The position numbers and the translations under genes were made by a program. A stretch of 52,227 nucleotides of DNA, from positions 1 through 52,227 of the forward strand of contig JAPSLP010000036.1 in the NCBI GenBank assembly GCA_031180665.1, in the 5' to 3' direction. A model generated the notes under the pieces. The model saw only the letters and a list, made by a program, of their open reading frames with translations. It ran no database searches and was not told where the DNA came from. The number at the start of each line of letters is the position of its first letter. Within the stretch, counting starts at the first letter, position 1. Shown here one piece after another: positions 1 to 8,506 of this stretch. The DNA comes from Cupriavidus sp. Its GTDB lineage: Bacteria; Pseudomonadota; Gammaproteobacteria; Burkholderiales; Burkholderiaceae.

Positions 1-557
1 CCGAGCGCATCCACACGCAGGGCAATCCGCAGCAGACCGGCAATGCCAAGGACGTGGCCATCATCGGCCAGGGCTTCTTCCAGGTCACGCTGCCGGACGG
101 CACCACGGCGTACACCCGCGACGGCTCGTTCCAGGTCGACCAGAACGGCCAGCTGGTGACCGCCAGCGGCTTCGTGATCGAGCCGGCCATCGCCATTCCG
201 GCGAACTCGACCTCGCTGACCATCGCGCGCGATGGCACCGTGTCGGTGACGCAGCCGGGCAATGCCAACAACGTGCAGGTCGGCCAGCTGCAACTGGCGA
301 CCTTCATGAACCCGACCGGGCTGGAAAGTCTGGGCGAGAACCTGTACGTGCAGACCGACGCGTCCGGCGCGCCGAACCCGACCGTGCCCGGCCTGAACGG
401 CGCCGGCATCCTGCAGCAGAACTACGTCGAAGCGTCCAACGTCAACGTGGTCGAGGAGCTGGTCAGCATGATCCAGACCCAGCGCGCCTACGAAATCAAC
501 AGCAAGGCGGTGCAGACGTCCGACCAGATGCTGCAACGCCTGACTCAGCTGGGTTGA
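1..557 (+). CDS. flgG: Flagellar distal rod protein FlgG, C-terminal part (5' truncated by window edge)
   Basis: FlgG forms the distal rod, the drive shaft that crosses the peptidoglycan and outer membrane. The frame is open from base 3 and the gene starts outside the window. The visible part begins inside the conserved ERIHTQGN...TGN.D.AI.GQGFFQV stretch and runs through the typical YTRDGSFQ motif. It ends in the C-terminal rod/hook helix (VNVVEELVSMIQTQRAYEINSK), which is diagnostic for FlgG. About 184 of the usual 260 residues are present. The stop lies 2 bases before the flgH ATG, so the two are almost certainly cotranscribed. Identification is firm. Confidence 0.97.
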   Translation, partial: ERIHTQGNPQQTGNAKDVAIIGQGFFQVTLPDGTTAYTRDGSFQVDQNGQLVTASGFVIEPAIAIPANSTSLTIARDGTVSVTQPGNANNVQVGQLQLATFMNPTGLESLGENLYVQTDASGAPNPTVPGLNGAGILQQNYVEASNVNVVEELVSMIQTQRAYEINSKAVQTSDQMLQRLTQLG

Positions 558-559
558 AC

Positions 560-1258
560 ATGAACGCCATGCTGTTCCGTCTGGGCCGCTCGGCCTGCCG
601 TCTGGCCTGCATTCTCGGGCCGCTGCTGGCCACCGGCTGCGCGCTGGTGCCGCGCGAGCCGCTGGTGCAGATGCCGACCACGGCCCGGGCCGAGCAGCGG
701 CCGATGATCTCGCCGACCGGTTCGATCTACCAGAACTCCTACGCCGGCAACCCGCTGTTCGAGGATCGTCGCCCGCGCAATGTCGGCGACATCCTGACCA
801 TCGTGATCAGCGAGAACATCAACGCGTCGAAGAACTCGGGCACCAACGCCTCGCGCACCGGCAACGCGGCGCTGGCCTTCGACGCGGTGCCACGCGCGCT
901 GGGCGGCCTGTTCGGCGCCAGCCAGAACGCCAACATCAGCGGCGAGAACGGGATCCGCGCCAGCGGCGGTTCCAGCGCGGCCAATACCTTCAACGGCACC
1001 ATCACGGTCACCGTGATCGAGGTGCTGGCCAACGGCAACCTGGTGGTCTCCGGCGAGAAGCAGATGGCGATCAACCAGGGCGCGGAATTCATCCGCTTTT
1101 CGGGCGTGGTCAATCCGCGCACGATCACCGGCGACAACGCGGTGCCGTCGACGCAGGTGGCCGACGCGCGCATCGAATACACCGCCAAGGGCTATATCGA
1201 CGAAGCGCAGAACATGGGTTGGCTGCAGCGCTTCTTCCTCAACGTTTCACCGTTCTGA
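560..1258 (+). CDS. flgH: Flagellar L-ring lipoprotein FlgH
   Basis: FlgH makes the outer-membrane L-ring bushing around the rod. The 232-residue product has a lipoprotein signal with the lipobox LLATGC (Cys27). It then has the family core including NVGDILTIVISE and a C-terminal end of the form GYIDEAQNMGWLQRFFLNV.PF, both characteristic of FlgH. The ATG at 560 was chosen because it follows the flgG stop by two bases. A TTG at 554 and an ATG at 569 are in frame but less likely. No strong Shine-Dalgarno is visible, which suggests translational coupling to flgG. It lies in the order flgG-flgH-flgI-flgJ seen in most proteobacteria. Confidence 0.97.
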   Translation: MNAMLFRLGRSACRLACILGPLLATGCALVPREPLVQMPTTARAEQRPMISPTGSIYQNSYAGNPLFEDRRPRNVGDILTIVISENINASKNSGTNASRTGNAALAFDAVPRALGGLFGASQNANISGENGIRASGGSSAANTFNGTITVTVIEVLANGNLVVSGEKQMAINQGAEFIRFSGVVNPRTITGDNAVPSTQVADARIEYTAKGYIDEAQNMGWLQRFFLNVSPF

Positions 1259-1266
1259 ATCGCGTC

Positions 1267-2448
1267 ATGTCTTTGCGCCTGGCTGTCTGCCTTCGCGGTT
1301 GCTTCCGCTCTAGCCGTCCCGGCGTGTCCGCGGCGGGTTCCCTGCCGCTGCTCGCGCTTGCAATGGTGCTGGCCGTCGGCCTGCTTCTGCCGGCAGGGGC
1401 AGCCCATGCCGAGCGCCTGAAGAACCTGGCGACCTTCCAGGGCGTGCGCGACAACCCGCTGGTCGGCTACGGCCTGGTGGTCGGTCTGGACAACACCGGC
1501 GACCAGACCATGCAGACGCCGTTCACGACGCAGAGCCTGACCAACATGCTGTCGCAGCTGGGCATCACCTTGCCGGCCGGCCGCAACATGCAGCTCAAGA
1601 ACGTGGCTGCGGTGATGGTCACCGCGACGCTGCCGCCGTTTGCGCAGCCCGGCAGCCAGCTGGACGTGGTGGTGTCGTCGATGGGCAATGCCAAGAGCCT
1701 GCGCGGCGGCACGCTGCTGATGACGCCGCTCAAGGGCGCCGACGGCCAGGTCTATGCCATCGCGCAGGGCAACCTGCTGGTCGGCGGCGCCGGCGCGTCG
1801 GCGAACGGCAGCAAGGTGCAGATCAACCAGCTGGCGGTCGGCCGCATTGCCAACGGCGCCATCGTCGAACGCGCGGTGCCGGCCTTCCAGTCGGACAACG
1901 GCATGCTGACGCTCGAGCTCAAGAGCTCGGACTACGGCACCGCCGAGCGCGTGGTCGACGCGATCAACCGCAACCTCGGCGGCGGCGTGGCCAGCGCGCT
2001 CGACGCGCGGGTGGTGCAGGTGCGCGTGCCGCAGGCTTCGTCGCAGCGCGTGGCGATGCTGGCGCGCATCGAGAACATCGACGTCACGCCGGCCCGTGCC
2101 GCGGCCAAGGTCATCCTGAACGCCCGCACCGGCTCGATCGTGATGAACCAGGACGTCACCGTGCAGGACTGCGCGATCGCGCATGGCAACCTGTCGGTGG
2201 TCATCAATACCCAGCCGGTGATCAGCCAGCCGGCGCCGTTCAGCGGCGGCGAAACCGTGGTGGCGCCGGTGTCGGAGATCAACCTGAAGCGCGACGGCGG
2301 CTCGCTGCAGCTGGTGCGCGCCGGCGCCTCGCTGTCGGCGGTGGTGCGCGGCCTCAATTCGCTGGGCGCGACGCCGGCCGATCTGCAGACCATCCTGGAA
2401 GCGATGCGGGCGGCAGGCGCGCTGCGCGCCGAGCTCGAAATCATCTGA
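1267..2448 (+). CDS. flgI: Flagellar P-ring protein FlgI
   Basis: FlgI is the periplasmic P-ring subunit that assembles around the rod in the peptidoglycan layer. The 393-residue product has the hallmark N-terminal mature sequence ERLKNLATFQGVRDNPLVGY and GLVVGLDNTGDQT. The predicted signal peptide is unusually long: the hydrophobic core lies at about residues 25-42 and cleavage is likely after AHA at 46-48. A later start (ATG at 1363) would give a signal of ordinary size, so the true start is uncertain. The upstream TTG at 1219 lies inside flgH and is unlikely. The gene begins 8 bases after flgH. Confidence 0.95.
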   Translation: MSLRLAVCLRGCFRSSRPGVSAAGSLPLLALAMVLAVGLLLPAGAAHAERLKNLATFQGVRDNPLVGYGLVVGLDNTGDQTMQTPFTTQSLTNMLSQLGITLPAGRNMQLKNVAAVMVTATLPPFAQPGSQLDVVVSSMGNAKSLRGGTLLMTPLKGADGQVYAIAQGNLLVGGAGASANGSKVQINQLAVGRIANGAIVERAVPAFQSDNGMLTLELKSSDYGTAERVVDAINRNLGGGVASALDARVVQVRVPQASSQRVAMLARIENIDVTPARAAAKVILNARTGSIVMNQDVTVQDCAIAHGNLSVVINTQPVISQPAPFSGGETVVAPVSEINLKRDGGSLQLVRAGASLSAVVRGLNSLGATPADLQTILEAMRAAGALRAELEII

Positions 2449-2465
2449 TCGCCACGGGCCATCGC

Positions 2466-3473
2466 ATGAGCCAACCGATCCACGCTCAAGCCGACCTGTC
2501 GCAGCGCTTCGCGCTCGACACGCAGGGATTCGAAGCGCTCAAGCAGAGCGCACGCGACGGCAGCGCCGACACGTTGAAGGCGGCCGCCAAGCAGTTCGAG
2601 GCCGTCTTCACGCAGATGGTGCTCAAGAGCATGCGCGAGGCGACGCCGCAGGACGGACTGTTCGACAACGAGCAGACCAAGCTCTATATGTCGATGCTGG
2701 ACCAGCAGCTGGCACAGCATCTGTCGTCCAAGGGCATTGGCCTGGCCGAGGTGATGGCGCGCCAGCTGGCGCGTGCCAGCGGCCAGCCGCTGCCGCCCGA
2801 GGCCAGCGCCGCCAGCCGCATGGACGACGTCGCCGGCAAGCTCGGTCCGCTGCTGGACGGACGCAGCACCGCCGCCGCGGGCGGCGACGACGAACAGGTG
2901 CCGCGCGCGGGCACCGTGGTGCCTGGCGGCAACTGGAACCCGACCGCGGGCCTGCGCCAATACCAGGCGCAACAGCCGAGCCAGTGGCAGGGCGGCGGCG
3001 CCATGCCCGAGGACACGCCGTCCCATATCAGCGCCTTCGTCAGCCGCATGGCCGGCCCCGCGGTGGCCGCCTCGCGCGCGAGCGGCGTGCCGGCACGGCT
3101 TATCCTCGGCCAGGCCGCGCTGGAGTCCGGCTGGGGCCGCCGCGAGATCACGCATGCGGACGGCAGCACCACCCACAATGTGTTCGGCATCAAGGCCGGC
3201 GCCAACTGGAAGGGCCCGGTCGCCGAGATCACCACCACCGAATACGTCGACGGCGAGCCGCAGAAGATCAAGGCGAAGTTCCGCGCCTACGGCTCGTATG
3301 AGGAAGCCTTCTCCGACTACGCACGGCTGCTGGCCAACAACCCGCGCTATGCCGGCGTGGTATCGGCCGGCTCGGCCGAGGAAGCCGCCCACGGCCTGCA
3401 GCGCGCCGGCTATGCCACCGATCCCGAGTACGGGGCCAAGCTGGTCAGGATCATGCGGAAGGTACCGGTCTAA
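2466..3473 (+). CDS. flgJ: FlgJ: rod-cap chaperone fused to peptidoglycan hydrolase
   Basis: FlgJ caps the growing rod through its N-terminal domain and opens the peptidoglycan with its C-terminal glycoside hydrolase domain. The 335-residue product shows both. The rod-binding domain spans about residues 30-110 (KQFEAVFTQMVLKSMREA and LDQQLAQHLSSKG). The hydrolase domain spans about 185-330, with the motif ILGQAALESGWG placing the catalytic Glu at residue 220, followed by HNVFGIKAG. The linker between them (about 110-180) is rich in Gly, Ala and Pro. The dual-domain form is typical of beta- and gamma-proteobacteria. The gene follows flgI by 17 bases and probably ends the rod/ring operon. Confidence 0.96.
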   Translation: MSQPIHAQADLSQRFALDTQGFEALKQSARDGSADTLKAAAKQFEAVFTQMVLKSMREATPQDGLFDNEQTKLYMSMLDQQLAQHLSSKGIGLAEVMARQLARASGQPLPPEASAASRMDDVAGKLGPLLDGRSTAAAGGDDEQVPRAGTVVPGGNWNPTAGLRQYQAQQPSQWQGGGAMPEDTPSHISAFVSRMAGPAVAASRASGVPARLILGQAALESGWGRREITHADGSTTHNVFGIKAGANWKGPVAEITTTEYVDGEPQKIKAKFRAYGSYEEAFSDYARLLANNPRYAGVVSAGSAEEAAHGLQRAGYATDPEYGAKLVRIMRKVPV

Positions 3474-3582
3474 GGGCCGGTATTGCACGGATTTGTTGCT
3501 TCTCGCCCATGCGGGGAGACGGGCGGGGGAGAGGCAAGCGGCGGTCGCCGTGCCGCCATGTCCCAAAAACCAGCCCGCACCC

Positions 3583-3610
3583 TAAAGTCCACCGCCCAAT
3601 CTGCCGTTAC
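3583..3610 (+). promoter_or_regulatory. Possible sigma-28 (FliA) promoter for flgKL
   Basis: In the 209-base gap between flgJ and flgK, TAAA (3583-3586) is followed after 16 bases by GCCGTTAC (3603-3610). The FliA consensus is TAAA-N15-GCCGATAA, so this is one base longer in the spacer and has two changes in the -10 element. flgKL are late (class III) genes in well-studied systems, which fits a FliA promoter here. It is a weak match and should be treated as a candidate. Confidence 0.4.
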
Positions 3611-3682
3611 CACCCTCATCCACCGCCACGGCCGCGACTGCATCGCGTGCCCATGGCGACCAACAGAATCCGGGGCTAGTGC

Positions 3683-5575
3683 ATGTCTCTCTTCCATATC
3701 GGCCTGTCCGGCCTGAACACGGCACAGAACGCGCTGACGACCATCGGCCATAACGTCAGCAACGCGGCGACCGCCGGCTACACGCGCCAGAACACCATCA
3801 TCGCCTCGTCGGGTGGCCAGTACACCAGCCAGGGTTTCTTCGGCCAGGGCTCGACCACTACCACGGTGATGCGGGTCTACGACGAATTCCTGACCGGCCA
3901 GCTTCGCAGCGCGGAGACGTCGAGCGCGCACCTGGCGACGTACTCGGATCAGATCAGCCAGATCGACAGCCTGCTGGCCGACCAGAAGGGCGGCATCGCG
4001 CCGCTGATGCAGAAGTTCTTCGCCGCGGTGCAGGGCGTGGCCGACAAGCCGGGCGATACCGCGGTGCGCCAGAACATGCTGAATGCCGCGCAGTCGCTGG
4101 CTGGCCAGCTGCGTTCCGCGGCCTCGTACTTCCAGAACCAGCAGGAAGGCATCAACAGCGAGATCCAGAGCTCGGTCACGCAGGTGAACGCCTATGCCAA
4201 GCAGATCGCCTCGCTGAACAGCGAGATCGCCAAGGCCACCGCCGCCAGCGGCGGCCAGCCGCCCAACGATCTGCTGGACCAGCGCGACGAAGTGATCGCG
4301 CAGATGAACAAGGTCGTCGGCGTCAAGGTCGTCGCGCAGGATGGCGGCAGCTACAACGTCTTCGTCGGCAACGGCCAGCCGCTGGTCGTCGGCGCCAATT
4401 CCTACGACCTGAAGGCCGTGCGTTCGGCGGCCGACCCGTCGCGGATGGGCATCGCCTATACGCTGCCGGACGGTACCGCGATCGAGATGGACGACGCGCT
4501 GTTCAGCGGCGGCAGCATCGGCGGCCTGATGCAGTTCCGCAGCGAGACGCTCGACGCCGCGCAGAACGCGATCGGCCGCCTGTCGCTGGCGATCGGCCAG
4601 ACCTTCAACGCGCAGCACCGCCTTGGCATGGACCTGAAGGGCCAGATCGGCGGCGACATGTTCTCGCTGGGCTCGCCGGCGGTGATTGGCAACGCCCGCA
4701 ATACCGGCACCGGCACCGTCGTCCCCACGGTCGTCGATGCGACCGCGCTGACCACCAGCGACTACACGGTGACGTACGACGGCACCAGCTACAGCCTGGT
4801 GCGGATGTCGGACAACGAAGTGGTCGCCAGCGGCGCCGGCCCGACCTTCACGGCCGACGGTCTGAGCATCACGGTCGGCGGCTTGAACGCCGGCGACAGC
4901 TTCCAGATCCAGCCGACCCGCAATGTCGCGGGTTCGTTCGACCTGGCCATCACCGACCCCGCCAAGGTCGCCGCGGCCTCGCCGGTGCTGGCCGAAAGCA
5001 GCGCCTCCAATGTCGGCACGGGCACCGCCAAGGTCAGCAACGTCGCCCAGGGTTTCAACGTGCCGCCCTCGAAGATCGTCGCGACCTTCGACGGCACCGC
5101 CTATACCTTCGCCGACGCCGCCGGCAATCCGGTGACGCCAGACGCCGCCCCGGTCGTCAATGGCAGCGCAATCGAATATACGTTCGGCGGCGTGACGGTC
5201 AGCTTCGACGGCACACCCAAGGTCGGTGACAGCTTCACCATCGGCTCCAACGTCGGCGGTTCGTCCGACAACGGCAATGCGCTGGTGCTGGCCAAGCTGC
5301 AGACCGCCAAGACCATCAACGGCGTGTCCAGCTTCAACGACGCCTACGCGCAGCTGGTCAACGACATCGGCAGCCGCACCAAGGCGATCGACATCGCGTC
5401 GACCTCGCAGGACAGCATCACGACCCAGGTGCGTACCGCCCAGCAGTCGGTTTCCGGCGTCAATATGGACGAGGAAACCGTCAACCTGCTGCGCTTCCAG
5501 CAGCTCTATCAGGCCAGCGCCCAGGTGATCCAGACCGCCTCGTCGCTGTTCGACGCCATCATCAATATCCGCTGA
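3683..5575 (+). CDS. flgK: Flagellar hook-associated protein 1, FlgK
   Basis: FlgK is the first junction protein between hook and filament. The 630-residue protein starts with the N-terminal rod/hook helix (GLSGLNTAQNALTTIGHNVSNAATAGYTRQ region, about residues 7-37). It ends with the matching C-terminal helix (VNMDEETVNLLRFQQLYQASAQVI), as expected for a discoid axial protein. It is longer than the enterobacterial protein (about 547 residues). The extra length lies in the middle, about residues 330-530, which has repetitive Thr/Gly/Asp-rich beta-type sequence and probably forms a surface-exposed domain. flgL follows 34 bases later, so they form a two-gene unit. Confidence 0.96.
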   Translation: MSLFHIGLSGLNTAQNALTTIGHNVSNAATAGYTRQNTIIASSGGQYTSQGFFGQGSTTTTVMRVYDEFLTGQLRSAETSSAHLATYSDQISQIDSLLADQKGGIAPLMQKFFAAVQGVADKPGDTAVRQNMLNAAQSLAGQLRSAASYFQNQQEGINSEIQSSVTQVNAYAKQIASLNSEIAKATAASGGQPPNDLLDQRDEVIAQMNKVVGVKVVAQDGGSYNVFVGNGQPLVVGANSYDLKAVRSAADPSRMGIAYTLPDGTAIEMDDALFSGGSIGGLMQFRSETLDAAQNAIGRLSLAIGQTFNAQHRLGMDLKGQIGGDMFSLGSPAVIGNARNTGTGTVVPTVVDATALTTSDYTVTYDGTSYSLVRMSDNEVVASGAGPTFTADGLSITVGGLNAGDSFQIQPTRNVAGSFDLAITDPAKVAAASPVLAESSASNVGTGTAKVSNVAQGFNVPPSKIVATFDGTAYTFADAAGNPVTPDAAPVVNGSAIEYTFGGVTVSFDGTPKVGDSFTIGSNVGGSSDNGNALVLAKLQTAKTINGVSSFNDAYAQLVNDIGSRTKAIDIASTSQDSITTQVRTAQQSVSGVNMDEETVNLLRFQQLYQASAQVIQTASSLFDAIINIR

Positions 5576-5609
5576 CGGGCCACCCGCCTACCGAGACCAG
5601 GAAACCATC

Positions 5610-6836
5610 ATGCGTGTCGCCACTTCCACGTTCTACCAGCTCGGCCTGTCCGCGATGAACGGCCAGCAGTCCTCGCTGCTGCACGTGCAGCAGCAGCTCG
5701 GCACCGGCCGTCGCGTGCTGAACCCGTCCGACGACCCGATCGCCGCCACGCGCGCACTGGGCGTGGCCCAGGCCGGCGCCGTCAACGAGCAATACGCCAC
5801 CTCGCGTACCCAGGCCAATATCAGCCTGGCGCTCGAGGAAAAGACGCTGCAAAGCGTGATCACCACGATCCAGAACGTGCAGACGCTGATCGTCTCCGGC
5901 GGCAACGGCACGATCAGCAACGCCGACCGCGCCTCGATCGCAGCGGAACTGCAGAGCAACTACGACCAGCTGGTGGGCCTGGCCAATGCCGACGACGGCA
6001 ACGGCCAGTACCTGTTTGCCGGCTTCAAGTCGGGCACGCCGCCGTTCGCGGCCAGTGGCGGCACGGTGCAATACGTCGGCGACACCGGTTCGCAGCTGCT
6101 GCAGGTCGACGTCGCCCGCCAGATGGCTGCCGGCGACAACGGCCGCGATGTGTTCCTCAGCGTCACCGGCTCGGCCGACTACGTGATGACCGAACAGAGC
6201 GGCAACGCCGGCACGGCGATCTACGGCGCGCTGTCGGTCACCGACCCGTCCGACCCGCTGTACGGCCATGCGTTCTCGATCGACTTCACGGTGGACGGCT
6301 CCGGCAATACCAGCTACACCGTGACCGACAACAGCGCCGTGCCGCCCGCGCCCATCGGGCCTGCGACGCCGTACGTCGCCGGCGATGCGATCGAGTTCGG
6401 CGGCGTGTCGTTTACCGTCAAGGGCGCGCCGGCCGACGGCGACTCGATGACGCTGGCCCCGGCCAAGCAGGCCGGCACCGACATCTTCGCCAACATCCAG
6501 GCGGCGATCGATGCGCTGAAGCAGCCGGTGGCCACCGAGGCCGATCGCGCGCGGCTGGACAACGCGCTGGCCACCGCCAACCGCAAGATGTCCAATTCGC
6601 TCGACAACGTGCTGACGGTGCGCGCATCGGTCGGCTCGCGGATGCAGGAACTCGATGCGCTCGACACCATCGGCGCCAACCGCGACCTGAACTACGAGCA
6701 GACGCTGTCGGGGCTGCAGGATCTGGACTATGCGTCGGCGATTGCCGAGTATTACCAGCGCCAGACGGCGCTGCAGGCGGCGCAGCAGTCGTTCATGCAG
6801 ATCCAGGGGATGAATCTGTTCAACTATCTGCGGTAA
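5610..6836 (+). CDS. flgL: Flagellar hook-associated protein 3, FlgL
   Basis: FlgL is the second hook-filament junction protein and resembles flagellin at both ends. The 408-residue product begins MRVATSTFYQLGL and carries the conserved flagellin-like N-terminal helix with LGTGRRVLNPSDDPIAA at about residues 30-47. It ends with the C-terminal helix SAIAEYYQRQTALQAAQQSFMQI. It is longer than the enterobacterial 317 residues because of a central beta-rich insert (about 150-290). A Shine-Dalgarno-like purine stretch lies upstream in the short gap after flgK. Identification is firm. Confidence 0.95.
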   Translation: MRVATSTFYQLGLSAMNGQQSSLLHVQQQLGTGRRVLNPSDDPIAATRALGVAQAGAVNEQYATSRTQANISLALEEKTLQSVITTIQNVQTLIVSGGNGTISNADRASIAAELQSNYDQLVGLANADDGNGQYLFAGFKSGTPPFAASGGTVQYVGDTGSQLLQVDVARQMAAGDNGRDVFLSVTGSADYVMTEQSGNAGTAIYGALSVTDPSDPLYGHAFSIDFTVDGSGNTSYTVTDNSAVPPAPIGPATPYVAGDAIEFGGVSFTVKGAPADGDSMTLAPAKQAGTDIFANIQAAIDALKQPVATEADRARLDNALATANRKMSNSLDNVLTVRASVGSRMQELDALDTIGANRDLNYEQTLSGLQDLDYASAIAEYYQRQTALQAAQQSFMQIQGMNLFNYLR

Positions 6837-7182
6837 GGGAAGATGTGTCCCGCCGGCCCGTTACGCCATCTGAGGCGAAAAAGGACCTGAAACCTGCATG
6901 GGGAAAAGGATTCACCATATTTGAGCTAACGCCTACGCTGCTCAATAAGACCGCGTGCAACGGGCCCGTCGGCAAACGTCGCAGCCCTTGCATTATCCGA
7001 TCTTTCAGTTAGGAAGCCGGTTGGGACTCTGAGAGCTATTTGACATTTCCGCGGGGAATGTGAGTAGCTTCGACCAGCTGCGGACAAAGAGGCCGCATTC
7101 GCTTGCACTGGGGCATAGCAGACGCGCGCAATCTCCGATGGATGGGGCTGGCGTTAGACCAGCCCTTGGCCTCATGTCCCAT
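6837..7182. other. Convergent intergenic region, no gene seen
   Basis: This 346-base region separates flgL (plus) from the CDF transporter (minus). Its first half is visibly less GC-rich than its neighbours. It contains a 19-bp near-palindrome at 7043-7061 and a 7-bp GC-rich hairpin at 7145-7165. No ORF with a plausible start and family resemblance was found on either strand. Confidence 0.6.
7145..7165. terminator. Hairpin between convergent genes, possible bidirectional terminator
   Basis: GGGCTGG (7145-7151) pairs perfectly with CCAGCCC (7159-7165) around a 7-base loop. It lies just beyond the stop of the minus-strand CDF gene (7183) and 300 bases after flgL. There is no T-run on either side, so intrinsic termination is only possible, not shown. 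Confidence 0.35.
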
Positions 7183-8211
7183 TCATGTGCCGGACGTTCC
7201 GCCCGCGGGCGCGCTGGGACGTTGTACGGCCGCCGACAACAGGCGCGCCTCGATATAGATGCGCCTGACCGCTGGGTAGCGAGCGCGGATCTGCCGCTCG
7301 ACGCGCTCCACCGAGCGCGCTATGTCGTCCCGGCCGGCGCTGGCCATGAATTGCACGTCCAACGTGACCAGTACGTCGTCGGGACCAAAATGCATGGTCA
7401 GCGGCCTGCCGGCGCGCTCGATGCACGGATCGTCCTGTGCCAGACGCTGGATTCCGAGCGCCATCTCCCGGTTGACGCTCTCGCCGACCAGCAGGCTGCG
7501 ACTCTCGACGACCAGCACTGTCGCAACGCCGGCCAGCAGCACACCGATCGCCACGGATGCCGCGCCGTCGAGCACCGGCATGTTCCAGCGATGACTCGCG
7601 TATACGCCAAACGCAGCGACTGCCAGGCCCGCCAGCGCGGCAGCGTCCTCGGCCAGCACGGTGACGGTGGTGGGGTCCTTGCTCGCGCGCAGGGCGATCC
7701 AGAACGGCACGTCGCCCTTTTCGCGGTAGAACTGGCGCAACGCAATGCCGAAGCTGATGCCTTCGAACACCGCGGCGCTGGCAAGTACGACGTAGTTCCA
7801 GTGCGGGTCGCGCAATGGCTCGGGATTCATCATGTGCAGCACGCCCTCGTATGCCGAGATGCCGCCGCCGACGCCGAAGATCAGCACCGCCACGATCAGG
7901 CTCCAGAAGTACAGTTCCTTGCCGTAGCCGAAGGGATGCTGCGGATCGGCGGCGCGGCGGCTGCGCGCGAGCCCGATCAGCAGCAGTACCTCGTTGCCGG
8001 TGTCGACCGTGGAGTGAATGGCCTCCGAGATCATTGCCGAGCTGCCCGTGAAGCCCGCCACGATGAACTTCGTGATGGCAATGGCGGAGTTGGCCGCGAT
8101 CGCTCCATAAATGGCGATGGGCGATTTCGCTGATCTATTCGCCAGCGCTGGCGCCGCCGACGACGTCGACGGCGCCGCATCGCGAGACGGGGAGTCCTTG
8201 TAGCCGATCAT
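7183..8211 (-). CDS. Cation diffusion facilitator (CDF) family transporter
   Basis: This 342-residue inner-membrane protein is of the CDF family, which exports divalent metals such as Zn, Co or Mn in exchange for protons. About six hydrophobic segments run from residue 30 to 235. The metal-site motif HSTVD (HxxxD) lies in the second membrane segment, and EDAAALAGL follows in the fifth. A cytoplasmic C-terminal dimerisation domain follows. The insertion GLARSRRAADPQHPFGYGKELYFW resembles the ZNT9-like subgroup. The ATG at 8211 was chosen because AAGGGG lies 8 bases upstream; the open frame continues further but without family similarity. The actual metal cannot be told from sequence. Confidence 0.88.
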   Translation of the reverse strand: MIGYKDSPSRDAAPSTSSAAPALANRSAKSPIAIYGAIAANSAIAITKFIVAGFTGSSAMISEAIHSTVDTGNEVLLLIGLARSRRAADPQHPFGYGKELYFWSLIVAVLIFGVGGGISAYEGVLHMMNPEPLRDPHWNYVVLASAAVFEGISFGIALRQFYREKGDVPFWIALRASKDPTTVTVLAEDAAALAGLAVAAFGVYASHRWNMPVLDGAASVAIGVLLAGVATVLVVESRSLLVGESVNREMALGIQRLAQDDPCIERAGRPLTMHFGPDDVLVTLDVQFMASAGRDDIARSVERVERQIRARYPAVRRIYIEARLLSAAVQRPSAPAGGTSGT

Positions 8212-8506
8212 GGTGCCCCTTTTGCCAGACAGCGCATTCCGATCAAGCGCCGCCGCTCTGCATGCCGAGGTGGTTGTCGGCGATCGCGTCCCGAGGTCCG
8301 CCTGTCGGCCCAGCATACTCACACCATCGCGGCCAGGCGGTTCCGGATTCGTGATCCATGCGCCGTCATGCAACACGCGTTCCCGGACGGCGCCCGGCTT
8401 GCGGTGGCAGTACAGTGCGGCAGGCACCGGCTCAAGGCCGATGATTGGCGGTAAATTGTTCCCTGCCGCGATGTAATTCGTACGTCGGCGGGCTGACGGA
8501 CCGCAG

